Assembly: GCF_019279795.1 (NCBI RefSeq)
Contig: NC_056744.1
Location: 898,762,014 to 898,826,013, forward strand
Direction of reading: 5' to 3'
DNA: 64,000 bases
Origin: Protopterus annectens
Taxonomy: Eukaryota; Chordata; Ceratodontiformes; Protopteridae
Below, in pieces: positions 11,646 to 21,276 of the stretch (positions are counted from its first letter, which is position 1; each line of letters begins with the position of its first letter). The notes under the pieces were generated by a model, which was not told the DNA's origin, made no database searches, and saw only the letters and a list, made by a program, of their open reading frames with translations. The position numbers and the translations under genes are program-made.

Positions 11646-12568
11646 GTGGATGCCGGCCCAGAGGCAGTGGGGAGCCGAAGAATTTTGGGTCGAGGGAACC
11701 CTTTTCCGATCGACCCGTGCAGCAACCCTGAGGAGTTGCCTGACTGCTCCTCTCTGGAGGTAGTCAGGGGGTACTTCTCGGAGCATCTAGCACATTGGCA
11801 GTCCATTACGACAGATCGCTGGGTGCTCCGGATCATATCCAGAGGTTACTCAATCCCATTCCTAAATACTCCACCGTGGTCAGGGCACCTCCCCGATGTA
11901 CCACCCAATCAGAGGGAGGTAGCAGCCCTAGAAGTAAAAACTTCTAGAAAAGAGCCATCCAGCACGTCGTCCCCCCCCGGTCATTCTGGATCAGGCTTTA
12001 CTCCAGGTTTTTTTTGATGCCAAAATAGACCAGGACTTGCAGGCAATTCTCGACCTGTCCACACTGAACCTGTCAGTTGCCAAAGAGAAGTTCCGGATGG
12101 TCACCATTCAATCCATTCTCCCACTATTACAGGAGAATGACTGGATGTGCTGTATAGACCTCAAGGATGCATACTGCCATGTTCTAATGGACAGGCGATC
12201 CAGGAGGCTCCTCTGTTTTCAGCTGGGAGCCAGCCACTATCAATTCAGGGACCTACCATTTGGTCTCACCACAGCTCCCAGGGTGTTCACCAAGGTCATG
12301 GCAGTTGTAGCGGCCCACCTGAGGCTTCAGGGAATTCAGGTCTTTCCTTAACTGGACAACTGGCTCCTAGCCGCCCCCACCAGGCATCTACTATGTTCAG
12401 CGAGAGACTACTTCCTACATCTTGCCCGCTATCTAGGGATCACGATCATCCACAAGAAATCCTCCCTTCAGCCTACTCAAATTTTGGATTTCATAGGGGC
12501 CAGGATAGACCCAATTCAATCCAAAGTCTTTCTGACGTCGGACAGACTGTGCATTCTAAACCTACATG
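11646..12568 (+). pseudogene. DIRS-1 pol, N-terminal part (RT)
   Basis: Reverse transcriptase, frameshifted, and cut by DIRS-2 at 12569. Visible blocks: HWQSITTDRWVLRIISRGY (upstream DIRS block), CIDLKDAYCHVLMDRRSRR (motif A with its Asp), FRDLPFGLTTAPRVFTKVMA (motif B). The YLDD box is destroyed: a stop precedes LDNW at about 12349-12360, so the second Asp is Asn. The frame continues at 18116. Confidence 0.88.
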
Positions 12569-12750
12569 ATGTTCATCATGCATACAGCTGCAGTAATCAC
12601 ATATGGGTTCTCTGCCGTCAGGCGGTCCCTCGGTCGGCCGAATTCCAAAGTCTAGGTCCGGCGTCGGTTGTTGTCGCTTTCTTTCCTGATGTCAGTGCGA
12701 CAGGGGTATATAAGATACAGCCGACACCATATTCTTCAGTCTTTTTTGCC
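12569..12750. repeat. DIRS-2 left inverted terminal repeat
   Basis: Pairs with 17918-18115. The shared segment includes ATACAGCTGCAG, CATATGGGTTCTCTGCCGTC and TATTCTTCAGTC. The outermost 28 bases of the right end have no counterpart here, so the two repeats differ in length, as is usual for DIRS. Confidence 0.92.
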
Positions 12751-12880
12751 GCGCGGTGCCCGAAGCAGAAGCAGTTCGCAAGTGCCGGTCGGCCAGCTCC
12801 TGAATTTACGAAAAATTGGAAACCGAAGTCTTTTTTAAAGCTAAGTACCCCGTTGGGGAAACTTTTCTTGCCTCTGACCG

Positions 12881-14659
12881 ATGTCAGACAAAGTTAATAA
12901 TTGTATTTCTAGTGGGAAGCAAATACTGCATAAGGATTTCCATTCCCTCTGCATACCTTGTTTAGGCCCAGACCACGACGTCTCGGGCTGTCGCTTTTGT
13001 GCTACTTTCAATAAACGCACTATTAAGCGTCGGGCGGAGTTCGCCCAACATTATTTTGGTAAAACCTTTGATTATAAAATGTTGTCGGAGACTCTGACTA
13101 CCGTTTTGTCCAAAAAACGCAAGGACAAGGACCAGCACGCGAGGTCCGCAGTCTCCACCGACACCACGCCAAAACCGGCTGCACGTGGTCCGGTTCTCAG
13201 TGAGCCGCCTATGCAGTCCCCGACTACCGACGACACTTCCTTGGCGGTGTCTTCTGTAACCGAGACCGCAGGTACCTCGGCCCTTACTCAGACTACAACC
13301 ACCAAAGCCACTGTGAGTGTTGAGCCTCCTAATGTGGACAGGTCCACTTCCACCCAGGGTGTCTTTAGACCCTCATCTTCCTTTTCCATTAAGGCCTTTA
13401 CTAAGTCCAAATCAGCCATGCATCCCAAGAGGCCTGTTGCTCAGGGCCCCTCCCCAGGCCCCATGCCTAAAAAGCAGATGCTTAAAATGGCTGAGGATTT
13501 AATTACTCTTATCAGGGGTTCCCAACCCCCTCCAGACAAGAGACCCAGAGTGGAGGAAGATTCTCCCTCTTCTGAACAGGGCTCCATTTTCTCAGAACAT
13601 TCTGATGTAGAGGAACACTCGTACTCCCCTTATGAAGATTCTGATGCAGAACAGTCAATTCCTTCTGTATCTCCCCCAGAGGATTTTTCTTTTGGGGAAA
13701 CCTTGCACACCTTGAGGGAACACTTCCATTGGGAAGGCCAAGACTTTTCTGATTCCAAGAAAAGGCTTAGGGAATTTCTGTTACCTCAACACAGACCTCT
13801 GGCTATACCTCCTGTCTTGGACATACTTGATGTTTACTCGGAGGCTTGTCTTAACCCGGATTCCCTGCCTCCTACCCCAGTCAAACCTGATAGGTACTAC
13901 AGAGTTCCTAACTCTCACCAATTTCTTTTCAAAAGCCATAATGCTGACCCTGAAACCATTTCTCAAGGCCCCAAGGGCATGAAGGCCTCTACTGCCAAGA
14001 ATCCACTACCTTCCGAAAGAGAATCTAGATCCTTAGAAAGGTGGGGAAAAAAGGTATATACCTCGGCCACCCTAGCCATGAGGGCCTTAAATTGTCAGTT
14101 CCATATGCTTAAATATCAGCAGTTTCTGTTATCACAATTAAGAAATAAAATGTCTCAACCTGAGCAACCAGATTTGAAGGAATTGCAGGATATGATGCAT
14201 AGTGCAGAACAAGTGGGTAAATACACCTTACATTGTGGCTATGATGCCTTAGAGGCCTCAAGTAGAGCTGCTGTTACAGGATCAGTCATTCGTAGACATG
14301 CCTGGCTTAGGGAACAAAGCTTGCCTGATCATGTTAAAGCTAAACTACTAGATGCTCCTTTACAAAAGTATGTACTATTTGGTACTAATGCTGAGGAGAT
14401 ACTATGGAAAATGGAAGAAAAAGCTAAATCTATGCAAACTGTCAAGGCTTTTCTACAGGTGCAACCACTTCGTTTTAGCAGAAATTGGCCTTCTAAAAAC
14501 TGGTCCTTTCCAGCCACGGACAAGCCCCAAAGAGGTAGATACAGGCGCACAAGGGGCAGAGGACAATCTCAAGGATCATATAGAGGGAGACCATGGCAAA
14601 CTCCAGCACCAAGAGGTGGCGAAGACAGTGCACAACAATACAGAAAACAAACCCAATGA
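12881..14659 (+). CDS. DIRS-2 gag-like protein, 592 aa, open
   Basis: Uninterrupted frame from ATG at 12881. Residues 24-40 form a CCHC knuckle (CX2CX4HX4C) in CIPCLGPDHDVSGC, then RFCATFNKRTIKRRAEF. Residues about 80-260 are Ser/Thr/Pro-rich and acidic. A C-terminal region of about 150 residues (MRALNCQFHMLKYQQF, then GYDALEASSRAAVTG, AWLREQSLPD, LLDAPLQKYVLFG) matches the other DIRS gags. The tail is Arg/Gly-rich (RGRGQSQGSYRGRPW), likely RNA-binding. The 3' end overlaps the pol frame. The role in particle or RNP formation is inferred from position and motif. Confidence 0.88.
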   Translation: MSDKVNNCISSGKQILHKDFHSLCIPCLGPDHDVSGCRFCATFNKRTIKRRAEFAQHYFGKTFDYKMLSETLTTVLSKKRKDKDQHARSAVSTDTTPKPAARGPVLSEPPMQSPTTDDTSLAVSSVTETAGTSALTQTTTTKATVSVEPPNVDRSTSTQGVFRPSSSFSIKAFTKSKSAMHPKRPVAQGPSPGPMPKKQMLKMAEDLITLIRGSQPPPDKRPRVEEDSPSSEQGSIFSEHSDVEEHSYSPYEDSDAEQSIPSVSPPEDFSFGETLHTLREHFHWEGQDFSDSKKRLREFLLPQHRPLAIPPVLDILDVYSEACLNPDSLPPTPVKPDRYYRVPNSHQFLFKSHNADPETISQGPKGMKASTAKNPLPSERESRSLERWGKKVYTSATLAMRALNCQFHMLKYQQFLLSQLRNKMSQPEQPDLKELQDMMHSAEQVGKYTLHCGYDALEASSRAAVTGSVIRRHAWLREQSLPDHVKAKLLDAPLQKYVLFGTNAEEILWKMEEKAKSMQTVKAFLQVQPLRFSRNWPSKNWSFPATDKPQRGRYRRTRGRGQSQGSYRGRPWQTPAPRGGEDSAQQYRKQTQ

Positions 14660-16061
14660 CTTCCTCCTTTTCATGCCAAGCAAGTCTCAGCTGGCAGCTC
14701 CCTTGGGAGGAAAGCTGGCATTATTTACAAGAAATTGGCATATCACAACAGACAAATGGATCCTGGACATTATAAACAGAGGCTACAGATTTCATTTTCA
14801 CACTCTTCCAAAAATGAGAGGCATGCCAAACCTGCCGCACAATCAAAGGGCAGAGGCACAAATACAAATTTCAAAACTCATGGACATGAAAGCTATTCAA
14901 GAGGTACCTACTCACGAACAAGGTCAAGGTTTTTATTCCCGACTATTTCTGGTACCAAGGAAAGGAACCGACCGGAGACCCATTTTGGACTTATCCATCC
15001 TAAATACATTTCTACTCGTACCAAAATTCAAGATGCTCACATTACAACAGCAGCTTCCCATGCTGGGCAAGGAGTTTTGGCTGGTAACATTGGACCTCAA
15101 GGAGGCATACCTGCATGTCCCAATCAGACAAAGCTGCAGAAGATACCTCAGATTTCTTGCAGGTTCAATCCACTATCAATTCTTTGCATTGCCCTTTGGC
15201 TTATCTACTGTGCCCAGAGTATTCACGAAATGCCTGGCATCAGTAATTGCCTACTACAGACTTCAATGGATACAAATTTACCCTTATTTGGATGACTGCC
15301 TGATCCAAGCGGACAGCAAGCACATACTTCTGGAACATCTGGCTTATGCAACACGGTTACTGAATTCTCTGGGATACACAATCAACAAAGAGAAATCCAG
15401 GCTAACATCATCTCAGAAAATAACTTTCCTGGGTGCCAACTTGGACACAAACTCCCAGATGGCCTACCTTACGCCAGAAAAACAGGGGAAACTAACTCAG
15501 TACTTCAAAATACTAGCAAATTGTACCAGGCTTACTGCAAGGAAAATCCTGCAGGCTCTGGGCTTCATGGCATCTTGCATTCTTTTAATCCCATGTGCAA
15601 AGTTGCATATGAGAACTTCAATGGTACCTAAAAAACCTATGGTCTCAACACAGCCACAATTTGGAAACAATAATACCAATAATTCCATGTTTGCAAAAGG
15701 AATTTCTATGGTGGGCCCAAGCATGTCAAACAAACACAGGTCTCCCATTCTGCAAGCCTCAAGCAAATCAAGTCATCACAACAGATGCCTCAGATTACGC
15801 CTGGGGGGCGCACATGACAGGCAGGTGCATTCAGGGCAAATGGTCCCAAAAGGAAAAGCACCTTCACATCAGTCAAAAAGAAATGCTAGCAGTGATAAAT
15901 GCAATTACAGCATTCAAGAACCTCCTGCATCCAGGGCAATTATTGATAAGAACAGACAACACCACAGTAATGTGGTACATAAACAAACAGGAACACATTC
16001 ATACCCCCTGTGCAGACTAGCCATGACACTTTGGAACTTGGCTCTGGAATGGCAAATCTAA
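14352..16061 (+). pseudogene. DIRS-2 pol: RT and RNase H with two frameshifts and a stop
   Basis: The frame opens inside gag; the true start is unclear. RT motifs: LDLKEAYLHVPIRQSCRRY (A), FALPFGLSTVPRVFTKCLA (B), YPYLDDCLIQAD (C, both Asp present). One base is missing at about 15618, so RNase H moves to the next frame from 15619 (TTDASDYAWGAHMTG, KEMLAVINA, RTDNTTVMWYINKQ, with Asp, Glu, Asp). A second missing base at about 15990 returns it to the first frame. An in-frame TAA at 16059-16061 then stops it. The frame resumes as the ORF at 16077. These are the only pol lesions I found. Confidence 0.9.
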
Positions 16062-16076
16062 CTTCAAGCACAGTAC

Positions 16077-17594
16077 TTGCCAGGTTTGGAAAACACTCTG
16101 GCAGACGATCTAAGCAGAAATATGACAGACCCGCACGAATGGAAGTTGCATCCTCAGGTGTTTACAAAGATAATCCAAGCGTGGGGGAGGCCAGACATAG
16201 ATCTCTTCGCCTCCCCCAGGAATCATCAATTGGAAAAGTTTTGTTCAAGGACTTTTCATCCAACGGCCTGGAGAGTGGACGCCCTTTCATTCAGTTGGAC
16301 AGCATTGACAGTGTACGCTTTCCCACCTCTGCCTCTTCTGTCCAAGGTGCTCTTGAAAGCAAGAGCAGACAGACCGAAGATGATACTGATTGCTCCAGAC
16401 TGGCCAAGACAGCACTGTTACCCTCTCCAAACTCCTAACACATACTCCTCCCTGGCCTCTACCTCTAATGCCTCTTCTGCTGACTCAGCACAGCTACAAA
16501 ACTCTTCACAGTCAGCTGAAAACACTCAATCTCGCTGCATGGAAAATTCCTTAACACCACAACAGACCCTACTCCCTAAAGAGGTGCAGGACGTCATTCT
16601 GGAGGCCAGAAGGCCATCTACTAGAAAGGCTTACTCCGCAAAATGGAAACGGTTTTGCTCTTGGAATGAGAAAAAAGGCCAGGACCCTAGAAAACTGAAT
16701 TTGCCTCGGGTATTACAGTATCTAGCTGAGCTGCTGAACAGTGGACTTTCATTTTCCTCCATAAAAATCCATGCCTCAGCCATTTCTGCAGAATTCAACA
16801 CGGATCCACCGTTATTCTCTCACCCACTTTTAAGACAGTTCCTCAGAGGGGCTAAGAATATAAGACCACCAAGGAAACAACCAGTGCCAGCCTGGGATCT
16901 TAATTACATTCTAGAAAAATTAACATTGCCTCCCTTTGAACCAGCTGCCTCAACAGATTTGCAATATTTGTCCTGGAAAACAGCTTTCCTTCTGGCCATT
17001 ACCACAGCTCGTAGGGTTTCGGAACTACAAGCCCTCATGGCTGTGCAGCCCTTTCTCATCTTCCATCAGGACAGGGTTTCCCTTCGAACCAACCCGTCAT
17101 TTATGCCTAAAGTGGTATCCAGGGTAGCTTTAAATCAAGCCATACACTTACCTACCTTTTACCCCAATCCTCAAAACAAAGGGGAAAGGCTGCTACATTC
17201 CTTAGACATCCATAGACAGCTACGTTATTATTTGGACAGAACAAAGCCTTTCAGGAAATCAGAACAACTTTTTGTGTCCTATGCTATAGGAGCTCAAGGG
17301 AAGCCTGTTACCAAACAGACAATTTCAAAATGGATAGGCCACTGCATACGATTTTTTTACTCCTATCATGGGAAATGTGTCCCTACAGGCATCAGATCCC
17401 ACTCCACCAGGGCCACAGCTATCTCTACAGCCTTCCTCAGAGGAGTTCCTACCAAAGATATTTTGGAGGCAGCCACTTGGAGTTCTGTGCATACCTTCAC
17501 AAAACACTACCACCTGCCTTTGTATTCCAAAACTAGAGCAGGCTTTGCCACTGCTGTGTTGCAGGGCATTCTGGCTCATCCCAGTTCCACCTAG
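16077..17594 (+). CDS. DIRS-2 RNase H end, MT-like domain and tyrosine recombinase in one frame
   Basis: 505 codons, same frame as RT. Residues 1-15 are the RNase H end (NTLADDLSRN). Residues about 20-110 are the DIRS methyltransferase-like block (RPDIDLFASPRNHQLEKF, then YAFPPLPLLSKV and ILIAPDWPRQ). A Ser-rich linker leads to the recombinase from about residue 160: RRPSTRKAYSAKWKRFCSW, TTARRVSELQAL (first catalytic Arg), RSHSTRATA (HxxR), AATWSSVHTFTKHYHLPL (final His/Trp region and nucleophile Tyr). All expected catalytic residues seem present. It should cut and join DNA to integrate the circular cDNA. The ATG at 16077 is internal, not a natural start. Confidence 0.9.
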   Translation: MPGLENTLADDLSRNMTDPHEWKLHPQVFTKIIQAWGRPDIDLFASPRNHQLEKFCSRTFHPTAWRVDALSFSWTALTVYAFPPLPLLSKVLLKARADRPKMILIAPDWPRQHCYPLQTPNTYSSLASTSNASSADSAQLQNSSQSAENTQSRCMENSLTPQQTLLPKEVQDVILEARRPSTRKAYSAKWKRFCSWNEKKGQDPRKLNLPRVLQYLAELLNSGLSFSSIKIHASAISAEFNTDPPLFSHPLLRQFLRGAKNIRPPRKQPVPAWDLNYILEKLTLPPFEPAASTDLQYLSWKTAFLLAITTARRVSELQALMAVQPFLIFHQDRVSLRTNPSFMPKVVSRVALNQAIHLPTFYPNPQNKGERLLHSLDIHRQLRYYLDRTKPFRKSEQLFVSYAIGAQGKPVTKQTISKWIGHCIRFFYSYHGKCVPTGIRSHSTRATAISTAFLRGVPTKDILEAATWSSVHTFTKHYHLPLYSKTRAGFATAVLQGILAHPSST

Positions 17595-17627
17595 TGCCTA
17601 CCACCCTGTGCGTAGCTTTGGGATTCT

Positions 17628-17725
17628 ACCCATATGTGATTACTGCAGCTGTATGCACAATGAACATAGTACAGTTTTGTACCTACCATAAATGTAGATG
17701 TTAGAGTGCTAATACAGCTGCAGTA
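17628..17725. repeat. DIRS-2 internal complementary region
   Basis: Reverse complement of the left end (ATGTGATTACTGCAGCTGTA through GAACAT) followed directly by the reverse complement of the right end (AGTACAGTTTTGTACCTACC, then TAGATGTTAGAGTGC). The junction is at about 17653/17654. It would pair with both element ends joined. Confidence 0.9.
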
Positions 17726-17917
17726 CAGGTTTCCCTCCCTCCTTCCCCTCTTGGTAAAGGACTAGTGGCCAACACCTCCTCATACAACCTAATTTGGGTT
17801 ATCCTCCTATGGTGTATTTGCTTGCAACTACTGTTTTTTGATTACATTGCATTGCTGGAATATATTTATATATATAACTTATGTATTGCCTTCCTTCTGG
17901 GAGCACCTGACATCTGG

Positions 17918-18115
17918 GGCAAGAAAGACTGAAGAATATGGCGTCAGCTGTGTCTTGTATACCCCTGTCACACTGACGTCAGGAAAGAAAGCGACAGCAA
18001 CCAACGCCGGACCTAGACTTTGGAATTCGGCCTGACGGCAGAGAACCCATATGTGATTACTGCAGCTGTATTAGCACTCTAACATCTACCTTTATGGTAG
18101 GTACAAAACTGTACT
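17918..18115. repeat. DIRS-2 right inverted terminal repeat
   Basis: Counterpart of 12569-12750. Its outer part (GGTAGGTACAAAACTGTACT) also pairs with the internal complementary region. Confidence 0.92.
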
Positions 18116-19018
18116 TTTTGGCTGCTCTTCAGTCCTCGGCTCCTCCAGCAGAGTGGGTCCTGAGGGCTCTGGGGTCCATGGCAGCGGCCATCAACTTGTC
18201 TCCGCTCACGCGTCTGAATATGAGGATTCTCCAGTGGACCTTACAGGTCCAGTGGTCCATTCTGCTTCATCCCTTGTCTGCTCCTTTTCCTCTCAGCAGA
18301 GTTTGCAGGGAATCTCTACTTTGGTGGCTCCATTCCAAGCATCTCCGGGAAGGGCGCCCCTTCTCCATGTCCCCACCCCAAGTCACAGTGACCACAGACG
18401 TGTCTTGCGTCGGGTGGGAGGGGCATTGCATGGGCAGCACCGTCCAAGGCACGTGGACTCACACAGAGACCTTTTTGCATATCAATGTCCTGGAGATGAG
18501 GGCGGTGCTTCTAGCTTTGCAAGCTCTCCATGCCCTTCTTCCTCTGGGGACTATTGCAGTTCAAACAGACAACATGTCAGTGGTCTGGTATATCATCAAG
18601 CAAGGGGGAACCAGATCTTACCCACTTTGCCGAGAGGCCATGAGAGTGTGGGAATGGGTGATATCCACCAACTGCTTTCTCATAGCAACGCACATACCGG
18701 ATCAGTCAAACATCCTTGCGGGCAAGCTGAGTCGGACTATCCTCTCCCCTTGTGAGTGGTCTCTGAACCCCTTAGTAGCGAAACAGATCTTCCTCAGATG
18801 GGGTCAACCTTGCTGCGATCTGTTTGCGTCGCCTTCGAACGCAAAGTGCAGCGAGTTTTTCTCTCTAATTCCCCCACCAGGGGAAAACCCCAGTGAAGCT
18901 CTAGTTCATGCTTGGCCATCCGGTCTTCTTTATGCTTATCCTCCTCTTCCGTTGATGACAAAATTCTTGCAGAAAGCTCGTCGGTTGGGGAGCAGAGTTA
19001 TCCTCATAGCCCCATTCT
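18116..19018 (+). pseudogene. DIRS-1 pol, C-terminal part (RNase H and MT-like)
   Basis: Continues DIRS-1 RT after DIRS-2 in the same frame, open to 19018. RT connection: ALGSMAAAINLSPLTRLNM. RNase H: TTDVSCVGWEGH, LHINVLEMRAVLLALQAL, QTDNMSVVWYIIKQGG, with NILAGKLSR at its end, where the related DIRS-3 has ADRLSR (the last Asp replaced by Gly). MT-like block: WGQPCCDLFASPSNAKC, YAYPPLPLMTKFLQKARR, VILIAP. The stop after VILIAPF cuts the normal APxWPRQ ending. Confidence 0.87.
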
Positions 19019-19150
19019 GACCTCGTCAAACCTTCCCTTGTCTACGGTCTTATCTAGTGCATCCTCATGGATCTTAGATCCCCTTGTGGATCTGATTTCT
19101 CATCCCCTGGGATTGAGGACCCCTGACCTGGACAACCTCAAGCTCTCTGC

Positions 19151-20237
19151 TTGGTTGATCCAGTTCCCTTGATGGCTAGGACTCCCGATATCTTATCCTT
19201 GATTAAAGCCATTCTGGTGGCCGCTCATAAACCCTTTACCAGAAAAATCTATGAGAGTAAATGGAAATGTTTTTCTATCTGGGCGGAGCATAGGAATTTG
19301 GACCCCTTTACGGTTTCTATTCCAGCAGTCCTCGATTTTTTATCTCAAATTTTCCATCAGGGAGCTAGCTCTTCAACTGTTGAAGTTCAACTGGCAGCAA
19401 TTTCCCACTTTCACATTGGAAACAAATTTGGCCCCCTGGCATCATCAAAGATCTGCAAGACCTTTCTGAAAGGTACCTTCCTTTTGAGACCCCCTGTTAA
19501 GGAAGCAGTCCCTCCATGGGATTTAACCCTAGTTCTCCAGGCTCTGACTAGTCCTCCTTTTGAGCCCACAGCTTCAGTTGACTTAAAGTTTGTATCTTGG
19601 AAAACTGCCTTCCTGATTGCCATTACTTCAGCCAGAAGAATATTGGAGCTTCAGGCTCTTTGCAGTAAGCCTCCATACATCATTTTTCATAAAGACAGAG
19701 TTTCCCTCAGGACTAACCCCTCTTTTCTACCTAAAGTGGCTTCCGAAGCCAATATCCAACCAATCTATCAACCTGCCTGTCTTCTTCCCTAATTATCTCA
19801 ACAAAGGAGAGTATAGACTCCATTGCTTGGATGTACATAGACCGTTACAATTTTACCTACACAGAACAGCTGTTTTTCGAAAATCAGAACAGCTCTTTGT
19901 TTCATTTGCCAAGTCCTGTCTTGGTAAACTAGTGACTAAGGTAACCTTAACTAGGTGGATTTCACAATGCATTCTTCTTGCATACAGAAGCTCTGGTCGA
20001 CCTGAGCACACTCTACCCATTCTGTGGCTACTTCTTCGGCCTTCTGGTCGAAGGTCCCTCCGGATGACATTTGTTCAGCTGCTACTTGGGCTTCCTCTCA
20101 CACTTTCATTACACATTATAAATTGGATCAGATTTCCAGAGGAAGGGCGTCCTTTGGTTCTGCAGTGGTCCGGAATATCCTCCCATAAGGGCCTCCCAAG
20201 TTGTGGTAGCTGGGGACTCTGTCCCACAGGTTGCTGA
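19151..20237 (+). pseudogene. DIRS-1 tyrosine recombinase, frameshifted
   Basis: Recombinase in a different frame from the MT block, and frameshifted near 19745 and 20000. Core-binding part: HKPFTRKIYESKWKCFSIW. First catalytic Arg in TSARRILELQAL. The region of HxxR at about 20005-20030 reads HSTH in its natural frame, so the second catalytic Arg appears to be His. The Tyr block (HTFITHYKLD) is still visible at about 20098-20130. It is inactive by several counts. Confidence 0.85.
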
Positions 20238-20324
20238 TCAAATTAAGTTGACTACTTCAGATAAAGAACTTATGTACTCATCATAACGTTCCATCTGAGT
20301 AGGTAACTTCATTTGTCTGCAACC
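20226..20324. repeat. DIRS-1 internal complementary region
   Basis: GGTTGCTGATCAAATTAAG to CTTCAGAT is the reverse complement of the left end. AAAGAACTTATGTACTCATC onward is the reverse complement of the right end. The two are abutted, as in a circle junction. Confidence 0.9.
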
Positions 20325-20455
20325 AACCCTCCCTCCATCCCCTGGATCTTTAGTTCGTTCTTGACGGATCATGATATGTCACTTTCCAGATGACATCAGG
20401 TTGGAATGTTCAGGTAGTTTTTTCCTTGTGTTATAGTAATGTTCTACGATAGTAT

Positions 20456-20645
20456 GGCAAACTCAATCTGAGGGTTAGAGGGAGGTAAACCGCAGGGCAT
20501 TATGGGTAGGGGGAGGAGCTTGAAGCTAGGATCTTTGCTAGGAAAGCTGCCGGCTCCGATCCGAATCGGATCCGATACCCACAGGTTGCAGACAAATGAA
20601 GTTACCTACTCAGATGGAACGTTATGGTGAGTGCATAACTTCTTT
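20456..20645. repeat. DIRS-1 right inverted terminal repeat
   Basis: Counterpart of 9076-9233, with GGGCATTATGGGTAGGG and CGATCCGAATCGGATCCGA. The outermost bases, GGAACGTTATGGTGAGTGC, pair with the internal complementary region instead of the left end. Confidence 0.92.
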
Positions 20646-21039
20646 TTTCTTGGTGCTGCAGTTTTCCTCCCTTAAAGATTGCTTTTGCACATTTATCAAG
20701 ACCAATCTTTTATCATATGAAAAAGGTTTCGACAATGTGCAGTTGTGCTTTCAGTTCCTCATCTGATGAGCTATACAGTTTTAAATCATTGACAAATGGA
20801 AGATGAGAAGTCTTTACACTTTGTTGTTTTCTAGGAGCCAAATTATAGCCATGGCCTAAGCTGTTAAGTAGACAGCTTAATTGTTTAAAGGCAAGACAGA
20901 ATAACAGCAGTGACAGTCAGTCACCCTGGAATATCCCCCTTTGAATTTTTATGTAGAATTATAATTTGTTCTTTATCATGGCTTAATTGCAAAGTGATTT
21001 GCCACCGTTTCATGGTCACTGTAAGGTAGTCGATCAGTG
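20646..21039 (-). pseudogene. RLE LINE, copy a: RT catalytic region
   Basis: Minus strand between DIRS-1 and MITE A. It reads, with frameshifts, LTVTMKRWQ, then a degenerate loop, LLENNKVCTDF, and a stretch resembling the FVDDLKL box (around 20790), then TAHCRNLFHMIKD and GGKLQHQE-like. The last frame continues across DIRS-1 into 9075. This fixes copy a as one element. Confidence 0.65.
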
Positions 21040-21276
21040 GGGTCTATATTACCGAAAATTCAGTTCAGCGAACTGCATGTACATCGGAAATGCAGTTCAG
21101 TGAACTGTGAATAGTGAGATTGCAGTACAGTGAAGACTGGAAAATGTGCCCTTTCCTCACTGTAGTGCGATCTCAGAGTTGGTATATATAATTAGCGAGG
21201 TGGGGTGCAGCCCCCCCCACAAGAGCGAATTTGCTGAACTGCAATTCCCACCTTCATGCAGTTCACTGAATTTTCG
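21040..21276 (+). mobile_element. MITE A, left part (hAT-like, interrupted by CR1-A)
   Basis: Starts GGGTCTATATTACCG. The inverted arm is CGAAAATTCAGTTCAGCG / GCAGTTCACTGAATTTTCG. The central core at 21160-21192 (TGTAGTGCGATCTC, GAGTTGGTATATATAA) is shared with three other copies and is followed by a GC hairpin (GTGGGGTGCAG/CCCCCCCCAC). The right end lies beyond the CR1 insertion, at 26496-26510. The 8-bp duplication is GATCAGTG (21032-21039) against GGTCAGTG (26511-26518). Confidence 0.88.

Larger units (their letters stand above)
12569..18115 (+). mobile_element. DIRS-2: best-preserved DIRS element, nested in DIRS-1 RT
   Basis: A 5547-bp DIRS element of a different subfamily from DIRS-1, -3 and -4. 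It lies inside the RT of DIRS-1 between TTCTAAACCTACATG and TTTTGGCTGC. Taking it out restores the DIRS-1 reading frame with no added or lost base. It has inverted terminal repeats, an internal complementary region, an open gag frame, pol, and an open MT-recombinase frame. Confidence 0.95.
9076..20645 (+). mobile_element. DIRS-1: DIRS-type tyrosine recombinase retrotransposon
   Basis: An 11.6-kb interval of which 5547 bp is the nested DIRS-2, leaving about 6.0 kb. It has inverted terminal repeats, an internal complementary region, gag-like, RT-RNase H-MT and tyrosine recombinase parts in the usual DIRS order. Removing it rejoins the minus-strand LINE in frame, which confirms the ends within about 3 bases and shows that no target duplication was made. 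The coding parts carry many frameshifts. This copy is inactive. Confidence 0.92.
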
